DNA of 20,666 nucleotides from Chromera velia (taxonomy: Eukaryota > Sar > Chromeraceae). The stretch covers positions 2,501 to 23,166 of the forward strand of contig JAHBMJ010001422.1 of NCBI GenBank assembly GCA_018398765.1, written 5' to 3'. Both the position numbers and the translations under genes were made by a program. Positions 9,589 to 19,124 of the stretch are shown here, piece by piece. The notes beneath the pieces are model-generated. The model had not been told where the DNA came from. It searched no databases and worked only from the letters and a program-made list of their open reading frames with translations. Within the stretch, counting starts at the first letter, position 1; each line of letters begins with the position of its first letter.

Positions 9589-9821
9589 CCCGATTTGACC
9601 TCTGTGTCAGAGTTTCCCATAGAGTGTCTGGTTTTCATTCCGCGACCTCTAAATTACGATTCGAAAAAGACGGTGAAGCCATCGAAGCACCGGTTCCAGC
9701 TGGGGACTTGTCTGTCACTCCACTGGCGGGAGCAATTAAGCAAAAACTTGGGGAGAGAGGGAAAAGAGGAACAGGAGCGACAGAAAGAAAGCGAGACGGG
9801 GGGTCCGAGGGAGAGAAGAAA

Positions 9822-10447
9822 ATGTCCAGCGGAATTCATGATAGTTTCCCTCTTCCTCAACAACCAGGAGGAGGTCCCCTGTCCGGGGATCTGGCCGTGC
9901 AGGGGACGACTGACGACGCCGCGCTCAGCAAACTGTCAGTTCTGCCTTCTAGACCCTACAAAATCAGTGGGAGGTCAAGTACACACTGCAAGGATGGTGC
10001 ATGCACGTGCTTTGACAGTGCAGGGGACGCTGACCTGAAAAAACTCTCTGTCTCTCCCTCTCTCTCTGTACCCGTCTCTCTCGGAAGTCCTGAGGTGTTC
10101 TTCTGTGTAACGCAGGCCCCCGGCCCCCAAGTCCGATTTCAGGATGAGTGTCAATGTTTTCTTATGCACCTCAGCCGTACAAGTGCTCTCAACCACTTCA
10201 GTCTCTCAGCGCTGATCCTCACTTGCTCGCTTTTCCGGTCCTGTTTTCTCTTGTCCTCCGCATGTAATGGTTGCCGACAGACAGACTGACAAGCAGACGG
10301 ACCGATTGATGAATGAATGACAAATCGAGCCGCTGCTGGTTTTCTTTTTCTTGTTCGGTGTCAGACAGATTCTGTGATGGCATAGGCGAGGAAACATATT
10401 GGTGTGTGTGTGTCTGTGTGTGTGTATGTGTGTGTGTGTGTATGTGT

Positions 10448-10481
<34 letters not shown>

Positions 10482-13400
10482 CGTTTGGTGGGAGCATCTT
10501 ACTGTCTCGACCTTCCCATCTGCCCCCATTTATATTTTGCCGTTGCCCCCTCACCATGCAGATCTGCCATAAATGCGGGGTACTACGAGGACCCCTTCCT
10601 GAAGCACTTCTGCAGCAGGGCCGCCAGACGCTCACCCTTAATCAACAGAGGTAGGTGGTTGTTTGCGTGCGTGCGTGCATGGGTACAGAGCTCTGTCTGT
10701 CTGTCCCTCTGTCTCTCTCTAGGATTAGGATTAGGATTAAGGTTCCGAGTTGCCCCGCAGTCCACTGCTGGGTGTCGACTTGCACCTCTACCTGTCTGCC
10801 TACGTGTGCAGCGCATTCTTTGATGGTCTTCGAAACCCACAAGTGACAGACACTGGTTTTGGTCACTGATAGTATAGCCAATCCTCTGTCTGTCTGTCTG
10901 TCTGTCTGCAAACGAACTATGCAAACTGTCCTGGAATGTCGTTCCTCGCGCTCTTCTCTCTTCTATCTGTAGCGTTGCGCTCATGTGGAAGGAAGGATGG
11001 AAGGAAGGCAGGAAGGACGGTCGGAAAAAATACAGGCGGGTCTCCGTTCTGTTGCCTAGCTGCCTTCATTGCACTTGCTGATTCTGCATCGTGAAAGTCA
11101 TTCGACTGTGACTCTTTCAGACCGACTCCTGTATGCGTGCCTGCAGGGTATTATGCCCGAGTTGCGGGCATGCGGAAGGTGATTGACCTGTTCCTCGACG
11201 CGGTGCCGCCAGGAATGACGCCTCAACTTGTCAATTTGGGTATGTGGGTGGGTGGATCGGTGGGGGGGGGGAGGGGTCTGTTTATACGCTGTGCTCTCTA
11301 ACTCGACGGAACCAAACGAAGGCGTTCTCTATCTCGATCGATCGATCGATGTTGTCTCTCTCGCTGTCCCTGCCCTCCACGTCTGTCTCTCAGACATTGT
11401 TTGGTCGATCGGGTCTCTGTGCCTGCCTGCCTCTCTTTCTGCCGACTGCATGTGTCTCCTCTCTTTTTCACTCCACTCTTTTTCTTCCTTCACTCCCTCG
11501 AAATGACACATTTATTCGCTCTTCCCGTTTCCACGTCTGTCTGGGCGTGCAGGGGCGGGACTCGACACAACATTCTTCTATGTGAACGTGCGTGCGTGCG
11601 TCTGTAAGTGATATTTCCTTCCGTGCCTCACATGAAATGGATAGTCTCATCTGATCTGATCTGATCTGAGGAGGTCAATGGAAAGAGTCGACCTGCAGGC
11701 ACGCAGGAGTGCCAGCAGTAAATATCTATTTTGAGGGAAGAGAGAACGGAGGGAGAGGGTTCTGCCAGTAGATGCTCTGATTGGTTTCTTTGCGGGATGG
11801 GATATGAGTTGTTATTTCTCACAGATCATTCCTGACTGACTGACTGACTGGCAGCTGGTTTTGCTTCTGGGATATCGACCGTCGTCTCCGACCGCCCAAG
11901 TCGATGTAGAATTGATTCTTTGTTGATGTTGTTCTTTCTGCTTTCGGTTTCGCAGTCTCGATGTGGTGATCGACCCTTCGTGTTCTTTGAAGTGGACTTT
12001 CCTGAACTTGTGGCGAGGAAGTCTATGACCATCCTCAGGTCAGTCAGTCAGGCAGGCAGGCAGGCACTGTAAGTCGATCTATGGATGGGTGGGTGGGTGG
12101 GTGGCCGGTTTGTTCTGTTGTTTGTTTGTTTGTCCCCCCTGCCTCATGGGGGCTCCTTCCATTTGTCGTGTTTCGCCTTTCTTCAGTTCTGTCCCCATTT
12201 TGTTTTGTCGTGTATTTTTCGTTTCTTCAACTCCCTTCACTGCTTCGTGCTGGTTGTACCGCCCTCTCCCTCTCTTTAATTTTCTCCGACACCCTCTCGC
12301 CTCCTCTCTCTGTGTCTTGTTCTGTTCCGTCTTTGCGGGTGGGTGGGTGGGTGGGTGGGGGGATCCTTGGCTTCCATTCTTTCTCCCTGTCCATTTGTTT
12401 TCTTTGTGTTTGTGTTTGTGTCTGCGTCTGCTTGGTTCCTTTGTGCCTCTTAGGAAAGAAGCCTGTTGGTCTGTTCTTGCGCCGAACAAGGACGACATCC
12501 CTCAAGGTCTGTTTGTCCCTCCGTTCTTCTGGACGCATTTCTTTCCTTCTTTCCGTTTGGATGTCTGTGTCAGTCGGTTGGCGTTTGGGTCTTTTCATGG
12601 TCATGGACGCGTCTAGTTCTTTCTGGGTGCCGACAGGCGGTTCTTCCTTTCTGCCTTTCTTTGGTTCTCCCTTTTTTTCTCGCTATTTTTCTGCCTGTCG
12701 TTCTCTTGCTCTAGCTTTTCGCTTCAAGACATGTGAACGAGGTCTTCGTGTTTCCTCATGATCAACCGCACTCAAAAAAATTGTCTCCCTTCCTCCCGCC
12801 TTCCCTTTCTCCTCTCTTCTCCTCTCCTCTCCTCTCCTCTCCTCTCCTCGCAGTGGGCGGTCTGATCCGAACGGACAAATTGCGAATGGTCTGTCTGCCT
12901 CCTGTCTGATTGCTCGTCTGTCACGTCATTTCATTGTTTAACAAGAAGATTTGCTTTCCATGAAAATCTTGATGATCGTATCAATATTTTTTCTCTGTCC
13001 GCTTTCGCATGGGTAATCCCTGGAGTGCAGAAGCAGGAAAAGAATCTGTGAAGAGACCCCATGCAGACCAAATTTTCCTGTGATTTCTTTGCAAGAAAAT
13101 GCCTGATGAATTATGAATCAATCAATCAACCGTAGTATGCATGCCCAAACTCACTCTAACAGGATCGATCGATCGATCGATAGAGAAATGAGACAACGAC
13201 ACACATTTGGGAAGGAAGCAGCAGTCAGAGTCGGTTGTGATGCAGGTGGTAACGCAAAATGAAATGATGACGCTAATATGGTGATTGTCAGGTTTCCTTC
13301 TTTGATTTACAGGAGTAAAATAAAACTTGGCGCGTATGCGTGCAGGTTGGAGCGGACTTGCGTGACTTGCAAAAGCTGGAAGGGGAAGTCAGGGGAGCCG

Positions 13401-14092
13401 ATTTCTCTCCAACGTCAGTCAGTCAGTCAGTCAGTCAGTAGTCTTCTTGTTGTTGTTTCGTTTGGTTCTTCAATCTTCCGTTTCTCCCTCGTCTCTTTCG
13501 TTCTTTCTCTCCTCCCTCCCTCGTTTTCCCGATAGCCCCTTGTGTTCCTCTTTCTTTCATTTTCTCTCTCTAGGTGTGTTTCCGATTCAATCTTCTCTGG
13601 ATTCTCTAGTGTGTGTATTTCTTTTCTGGTCTCCCCTCTCCCTCCCCGTTAGTGATGTTCCTGTTCCTTCTCTCCCCTGCCCGACGTGCACGGTGGAGTG
13701 CTCAAAATCCATCGGTCGTGTTTCGTCGGTCACTTCACATTTGATCATGCATTCATTCCCTTAACTGCAATGCTGCCATTCCTTCTCTCTGTCTCTCTAT
13801 CCCTCTCCCTTTTTTTCCTCCTCCTTTCTCTGAAGCAGGCAGCCCACGCTCTTCTTCTGCGAGTGCGTCCTCGTGTACATGAAGGGAGAACAGTCGGATC
13901 AGGTACGTCCGTCTGTCTGCCTGTTGGTATCTGTGCGCTTGCTTGATTTTTTGGCTGTGGATAATAAAAGCGGGAAAAAAAGACAGCTAGAAGGAACGAA
14001 CGACAGAGATGGATGGATGGATAGATGGATGGATGGACAGATGGATTGATAGATAGATGGATGGATAGATAGATGGATGGATGGATGGGAAA

Positions 14093-14124
<32 letters not shown>

Positions 14125-14344
14125 AGAAAGAAAGAGAGAAAAAAAATCAAGGAAAGAAAGAAGAGTCCGAAGAAGAGAGAGAACAAAGAAGGGCACAGAT
14201 GAGCTACCAGAATTTAGCAGACTCAAACCAGAGTGGCGCAGGAAAAAACGCTCACGCGCAACTTTGAGCCCTCCACGATCCCGCAGAGCGTTGCGCTTCT
14301 CTCCGCCGCTCATTTTTTCCGTTTTTTCTCTCTGCCTAGGTGCG

Positions 14345-14390
<46 letters not shown>

Positions 14391-14558
14391 GGAGAGGGAG
14401 ATTGTTCCCTGGAGGACCAGGGAATGAAACAGGGCTGCGCTACTTCTTTCATCCTTGCAGCATCGTCACATCTCTTCTCTCTCTGTTTCCTCTTTTCTTC
14501 CTTTCTTTCTTCTTTCTTTCTTTCTTTCTTTCCTTCCTATTCTTCTATTCTTTCTTAT

Positions 14559-14594
<36 letters not shown>

Positions 14595-17500
14595 TCCTTC
14601 TTTCTTTCTTTCTTTCTTTCCTTCCTTCCTTCGTTCCTTCGTTGTTTTTTTTCTGTCTATCTTCGTGCTTTCTTCCTATCTGTATATTTGGTGCCACAGG
14701 TGCTCTGAATCTGAAACTTCCTCTTCACTTGTGTCCATCTAATCCATCAATGTCAACGATTCCTTCTTGCATGCGCGCAGGTGCTCCGGTGGGCCTCCTC
14801 TCTGGTCCACGCCCCCTCTTCTATTTGCATCTACGAACAGTGCAATCCGGACGACGCGTTCGGTCGCGTCATGGTCGAGAACTTGCAGGTCTCTTCCTCT
14901 CCCTCCCTCCCTCCCTCCCTCCCTCCCTCTTTCTCTCCCTCACCCTCACCCTCTGTGTGTGTGTGTGTGTGTGTGTCTGTCTGTCTGTCTGTCTGTATGT
15001 ATGTATGTATGTATATGTGTGTCAGAGGGAAGAAAAGGAGGGAGAAGAATAAACATATGGTCTGTCAGAGTGAGCGAAATCTCCGCAGGGTAGGTGCTGG
15101 CTCTGTCAGAAGGATGAAAGCGTACAAGCTTTTGGTATCCACAGATTTGCTATCCAATTTCTCTCTCTTTCTTTGTTCACTCGCTCGCTCGGTCGCGCCT
15201 TCCCTCTCTTGCGCCTGCATCTGTACTGTGTGCATATGTGTAGATGGACCGCCTTTCAATTGATCTGCTTGCCTGTATGTCAGTCGATTGAACGGTTGCT
15301 CTCTCTCTGTCGTCCCTTCGCTTCTCTTCTCTTCTCTTCTGCGGCCGTGTCTGAAGGAAGGAAGGGCTGCCGAGGACGCATGCAGGATTTATTTGTTGTT
15401 TGGGTTGCTAAGTAACTTATCATTCCACATTTGTTCTGTGCGTGATGGATGGCATCTCTGGAGCGTCTGCGTGCATGCAGAGTCGGGGGTGTGCTCTGTT
15501 GGGTCTGAAGGATTATCCTTCGATAGCGTCACAGAGGAGGCGGTAGGTTGGTTGGGTGTTCATCTCATCTCTGGGTGCTTCTTTCTTCTTTTGTCTGCCT
15601 CTTGGCTGCATGTCTGCATGTCTGTGCATGGGCATGGGTTGGACTGGAGATGGTTGTATACACAAGTTGCTTGCATGTTCTCTGTATGCTTTTGCTGACG
15701 GGGCTTCTCTCTGTAAACACGGCTCTCTTCCTTCCCTTCTCCCTTTCTTTCTTTCTTTCTTTCTTTGATTGATTGATTGCTCGGTTCTCCTTCCCACCCT
15801 TCCTTGCCTCCGCCCAACGCGCTCGCATTTCTGTAGTTTTTCTGCAATTTGAGTGCGCAGGGCTGGGTGGCCTGCCTGACTACTTTGTGTGGTCGCATGT
15901 GGAAGGACCGGTGTGCATGTGCGGATGGATACCTTCCTTCCTTCCTTCTGCGTGGGGGGGAGTGCAGGCTGAGGACTGCGGGCTGGGCCTTCTGTCGCAT
16001 CTGTGACATGAACGACGTGTACGACAAGATGATCGACCAGAGCGACGTGATGAGAATCCAGCGACTCGAACTGTTCGACGAAATTGAGGAGTGGAGGCTT
16101 ATACAGGTCAGTCAGTTGCTGTGTGTGTCTGCATGTCCTCCCCTCCACTCCCTGCTGTAGGCAGGCAACCCAGCAGGCAGGCAGGCAGGCAGAGAGGGAG
16201 ACAGAAGGGCAATACAAGTCGGCATGGACGGGTTTCAGTCAGTCAACCTGTGCACGTGCGGGCTTGCGACTGTCTCCATATTGTGGGTGTGCTTGTGTGT
16301 TTGTTGTGAAGATATTTGTGACAGACGTGCACGTATGCATGCCCTTTTGGGGGTCCGTTCGTGTGTTGATGCGTTCACACAGGTGTTCCCTCCTGGTGCA
16401 TCTATGACCAACACAAATCAAGCTGCCTTCCTGTGGAGAGAGAGATCGTGAACTGAATGAATCTCTTTAAGTTTTCGTACTGCACTCACTGGTGCGAACC
16501 TGAGTTTTCCAATGGAATATGTGGGCCTGTTCATGCGTGGGTGGGTATGCGCGTGGACACATCATATCGGTCAATCAACATGATTGCATGCACGTATGCA
16601 TGCGTTCACCTCTTCATCTTTCTCTCGTTTGACCTGTGCAGTCCCACTACTTCATTGCAGTCGCGGTCACTTCGCCTCAGGTGAGACTCTCTCTATCTTT
16701 CCCTTTCCCTTTCCCTTTCTTCCTCAGCCTCCCTCCGTTGCCCCGTCTCCGTCCCTCAGGGCGGTGTTTGTTTTCATTTCGCTTCCTTCGTTTGGCCTCC
16801 GCAGGACAGTCAGACAGACAGACAGACAGGCAGGCAGGCAGGCAGACAGACAGACAGAAGAAAGAGGACATGGAGAGAGGCCCATGCAGTTGCAGTTGCA
16901 GATGGCGTGCATAAATGTGTTCCTGAGCTGTTTCCATCCATCGAGCAGAAATTCTGTTTCTGTCTCAATTCCTTCCGTCTGCCTGCCTGCCTGCCTCTTT
17001 GTTTCTTTCAAGCCATCGAAGCTCTTCTCTCAGCTCGATCAACCACTCACATGCAGTCACTGCGAGGGCCCGCCCAGTTGTTTCTTCTCGACCGCCCCTG
17101 GAAGGAAGGCAGGTGCCTCTCCTCTCACCTAGACAGACAGACAGACAGACACCCACGTTGTAGCCGCAGTCTGAGAATCAGCATGAAAACGAACGGAATT
17201 AATACGAAAGGCACAAAGTGTTGTGCCTAAGAGAAATGAAGCCGGTACAAAGAATGAGTTGAAAATCTGAGAGAGAGTTCGCGTTCAAGAAAGAATCTGC
17301 GGATACACTTCACAAAGCCGGAGGATCGAGAGAATGGATGGATTGGATCGATTGATCCATGGATGGCGTTCATCGGCTCCAAGTTTTCTTTCACATTTGC
17401 TTGCGCACATGCATTCCCCGTCTCTTTTGGCAACTGCTTGTCAACGAGAGACAATACATGAACGTGATTGATGAGCTTTTGTGGGAAACCGTCTGCGTGT

Positions 17501-17805
17501 ATGTACTCACCTACTTACCTGTGCAGGCGTCCCAGGCGGAGTGCACGACCGTCAATGGGTCGGGTCCCTCTGCGGAAGGGGAAGGGTATGCAGATCCAAT
17601 TTCATCCCAGGGACACGAGACAGCTGCAGCCGGAAGAGAAAGCTCAAGAGCAGATGAGACCGAGCCCCCAGAGGACACTGCCGAATTTCTGCGCCCCCTG
17701 CTGGGTGTTTGGACCCCACAACCCAATTCTGTTAACCCCCGACTGCTGCGGTATGAAATTCCACCCGGAATTCCTGGTGTGGAGCCGAAGCTGCTGCAAG
17801 AATGA
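9822..17805 (+). CDS. LCMT1: Leucine carboxyl methyltransferase 1 (PP2A methyltransferase), 14 exons
   Basis: Exons: 9822-9934, 10562-10650, 11147-11239, 11553-11587, 11956-12038, 12454-12506, 12854-12888, 13346-13413, 13839-13902, 14781-14888, 15481-15542, 15968-16106, 16642-16680, 17527-17805. They sum to 1260 nt with every phase closing: 419 aa. LCMT1 uses SAM to methyl-esterify the C-terminal leucine of the PP2A catalytic subunit, controlling holoenzyme assembly. Family landmarks occur in order: VQGTTDDA (26-33), GYYEDPFLKHF (44-54), INRGYYARV (65-73), SAM motif VNLGAGLDTTF (96-106), FFEVDFPELVARK (120-132), VGADLRDL (168-175), FCECVLVYM (196-204), YEQ (229-231), GRVMVENL (239-246), and LELFDEIEEW (301-310). 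The core (about 1-327) has normal family length; the final exon adds 92 acidic then Pro-rich residues. No Kelch domain is seen, so this is LCMT1/Ppm1 rather than the Ppm2/TYW4 branch. The ATG at 9822 is the only in-frame start after the TGA at 9549. Confidence 0.93.
9935..10561 (+). repeat. LCMT1 intron 1 with long TG array
   Basis: Donor GTCAGT at 9935, acceptor CCATGCAG; splicing gives K-L-S-A-I-N-A-G-Y-Y, matching the family. A (TG)n tract with TATG interruptions spans about 10400-10482. The reading frame stays open past the donor to about 10289, which is coincidental. Confidence 0.85.
10651..11552 (+). other. LCMT1 introns 2-3
   Basis: Intron 2 (10651-11146) starts GTAGGT and holds GTGC units, TCTG at 10886-10908 and GGAA at about 10987-11020. 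Intron 3 (11240-11552) starts GTATGT followed by GGGT units, with a GATC array at about 11335-11351. Between them exon 11147-11239 encodes the sequence leading into the SAM motif. Confidence 0.85.
11588..12853 (+). repeat. LCMT1 introns 4-6
   Basis: Intron 4 (11588-11955) starts GTGCGTGCGTGC. Intron 5 (12039-12453) starts GTCAGTCAGTCAGG, carries GGGT arrays at about 12085-12104 and ends CTCTTAG. Intron 6 (12507-12853) starts GTCTGT and ends in a CCTCT pentanucleotide array (about 12815-12849) directly before CGCAG, which supplies its polypyrimidine tract. The exons between them encode the weakly conserved segment after the FEVDFP motif. Confidence 0.8.
12889..13838 (+). repeat. LCMT1 introns 7-8
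   Basis: Intron 7 (12889-13345) starts GTCTGT and contains a GATC array at 13164-13182. Intron 8 (13414-13838) starts with five perfect GTCA units followed by pyrimidine-rich sequence. Confidence 0.85.
13903..14780 (+). repeat. LCMT1 intron 9 with GATG/GATA, GA, TG and CTTT arrays
   Basis: Donor GTACGT, acceptor GCGCGCAG. GATG/GATA units lie at about 14010-14088, (GA)n at 14094-14117, (TG)n(AG)n at about 14345-14400 and CTTT at about 14500-14640. Confidence 0.85.
14889..15480 (+). repeat. LCMT1 intron 10 with CTCC, TG, TCTG and TATG arrays
   Basis: Donor GTCTCT, then (CTCC)n to about 14930, (TG)n, (TCTG)n and (TATG)n to about 15015. The third copy of the dispersed repeat follows at 15029-15066. 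Confidence 0.85.
15029..15066 (+). repeat. Dispersed repeat, copy 3
   Basis: 35 of 38 positions match 1475-1512, in an intron of a different gene 13.5 kb away, on the same strand and again followed by TCTGTC. Confidence 0.85.
15543..17526 (+). repeat. LCMT1 introns 11-13
   Basis: Introns 15543-15967 (GTAGGT, followed by TGGTTGGG), 16107-16641 (GTCAGTCAGT) and 16681-17526 (GTGAGA). CAGA/CAGG arrays at about 16803-16858 and 17131-17150 are in the orientation opposite to most TCTG arrays. All three end in TGCAG. Confidence 0.8.
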
Positions 17806-18351
17806 TTGTTTCCTGGCTGATTGAATTTTTTTCTGACAAAAAAAAAGGTGTGCACGAACTTTACCATACAGCAAATTACTTTTGATGTAGTCACAACCAA
17901 GGGATACCAGGGGTGCATGGCGACCATCATCGGACCATATACGCAGTGTTACTTCATTTAATTTATCGCTTTAAAAAAAAAAGAAAAACAATGATTAGAG
18001 ATTTAGACTATGTTACAGAGCCTATGCCCTAGCTATCTAGTCATCCCTAGCCTATGCCACATGCTACCACATGTATAGGGTTTTTAATTTTGAAAATGAT
18101 TCAGCTTCAAGATTTTCATCATATGCAAAACGGCCCTTGCAAGTATATCCTGATATTGCAGGCTAACAATAAACAATTTGACAGTAAAGTATGTACAGCG
18201 TAAGGTTGAGCATATCAATCAAAAAGAAATTTGTACCAGAATTAACCAGAATTAATTAAATTATACAATTAAAACTATTTCAAAGTAAATCGACATCTTT
18301 ATATTTTATGTCAGATTTTATGATATCGATTATCGATGATGAGTCGTAGTA

Positions 18352-18359
18352 AGTTATGG
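18352..18359. repeat. Target-site duplication, left copy
   Basis: AGTTATGG immediately outside the left terminal inverted repeat. Confidence 0.8.
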
Positions 18360-18593
18360 GACCTCCCTGATCCTAACTACCACTTAAAAGTTTAAGCCGC
18401 ATTTTTGGATAAGCTTGAAAGTCCGCGCCACAGGCATGGATCATTTACGGTGTTTTGAAAGTCAAAGCTGTATATCTGAATGGTGTCTTGACCATCTACG
18501 CTGCAGGCGTGGACGGTCTCTTAAAAAACGATACCGCAGATAAAGATCATCTTGATTATATTTTTTCAAGTGGCACTTAGGTTCAGGGAGGTT
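18360..18593. mobile_element. MITE-like element with 8-bp target-site duplication
   Basis: The left end GACCTCCCTGATCCTAA and the reverse complement of the right end, AACCTCCCTGAACCTAA, differ at 2 of 17 positions. Similarity continues inward past CCACTT to about 31 nt and more weakly beyond. Perfect 8-bp direct repeats AGTTATGG flank it at 18352-18359 and 18594-18601. At 234 bp it has no coding capacity, as expected for a non-autonomous DNA transposon. An 8-bp duplication is typical of hAT-type (also P and Merlin) elements; the family is not assigned. Confidence 0.82.
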
Positions 18594-18601
18594 AGTTATG
18601 G
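18594..18601. repeat. Target-site duplication, right copy
   Basis: AGTTATGG immediately outside the right terminal inverted repeat; identical to the left copy. Confidence 0.8.
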
Positions 18602-18717
18602 AGTTGAAACTACTGTTTCAAGGCTAGGAAATTCAAGCCAGGAGTTCTACCATAATTCACAACTAGCTATCGCATCCCTAATTCCTATAGCCTAATCCTT
18701 GTAAACGCAGGAATTCG

Positions 18718-18762
18718 AAGGCCTAGTGCGGATTCAAAGTTCAGTGCGGGTGCGGAACCTAT
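18718..18762 (-). repeat. Dispersed repeat shared with 7645-7678
   Basis: AAGGCCTAGTGCGG and GTGCGGAACCTAT are both present and are followed by TTAA/ATCA units. The combination is the reverse complement of 7645-7678 apart from a roughly 20-nt insertion. Confidence 0.75.
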
Positions 18763-19124
18763 TAATTAATTAATCAATTAATCATTGACAATCAATCAAT
18801 CAAAACATGCTAGCAAACATGGATTTAACTAGGGATTTAGACATGGATACATTATAAAGTTGCATGTTATAAGCACCGGTTGTATGACAAAGTCACTCAA
18901 ATTGACAACTTGAATGAATCAATCTATATATAATATGTGTTTTATATATGTGTTGCTAACTTACTAAATGTGTTGTTCTGTATTGTAATGTGACTCACAA
19001 TCACTTGCTGTCAGATTCAGACTATTCACTGACTGAACTCGAAGAACTAGTGGCGGAACTGCATGTCTGACACCTATATAACTTAGTTGTACTCAGTTCA
19101 AAGGTAAATGCCAAACTAAAGTTA

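Larger units (their letters stand above)
9084..9821. promoter_or_regulatory. Divergent intergenic region, putative bidirectional promoter
   Basis: Head-to-head interval of about 740 bp between the lipase and LCMT1. It is less AT-rich than the convergent intervals. It contains GATCGATC-rich sequence near 9416-9440, three dyad symmetries at 9311-9379, ACGTACGTACGT near 9272, and a GACA/GGAC array at 9551-9588. No TATA box was clear. The promoter role is inferred from gene orientation only. Confidence 0.45.
17806..19124. other. AT-rich convergent intergenic region
   Basis: Tail-to-tail interval between LCMT1 and the paraoxonase-like gene. It is strongly AT-rich and lacks long microsatellites apart from TTAA/ATCA units near 18763-18802. 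It contains the inverted-repeat element at 18360-18593 and the repeat at 18718-18762. No coding sequence was recognised. Confidence 0.75.

Noticed and set aside
9262-10038. 258-codon open frame upstream of and over LCMT1 exon 1
   Set aside because: It overlaps the LCMT1 first exon in another frame, which carries the conserved VQGTTDDA motif, and it translates the GACA array.
10720-10742. Telomere-like TTAGGA units
   Set aside because: Only about three imperfect units within an intron; no telomeric context.
11588-11609. Canonical-looking donor GTAAGT at 11604 for LCMT1 exon 4
   Set aside because: It would leave phase 1, while the next exon (FFEVDFPELVARK) needs phase 0; the GTGCGT donor at 11588 fits.
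13414-13437. CRISPR-like or minisatellite array
   Set aside because: Units are 4 nt with no spacers; simple microsatellites, and the genes are spliced eukaryotic ones.
15835-15967. Possible extra LCMT1 exon after 15542 (reading FLQFECAG)
   Set aside because: Direct joining of 15542 to 15968 gives SQRRRLRTAGW, which matches the family spacing before the conserved D-M-x-x-x-Y segment.
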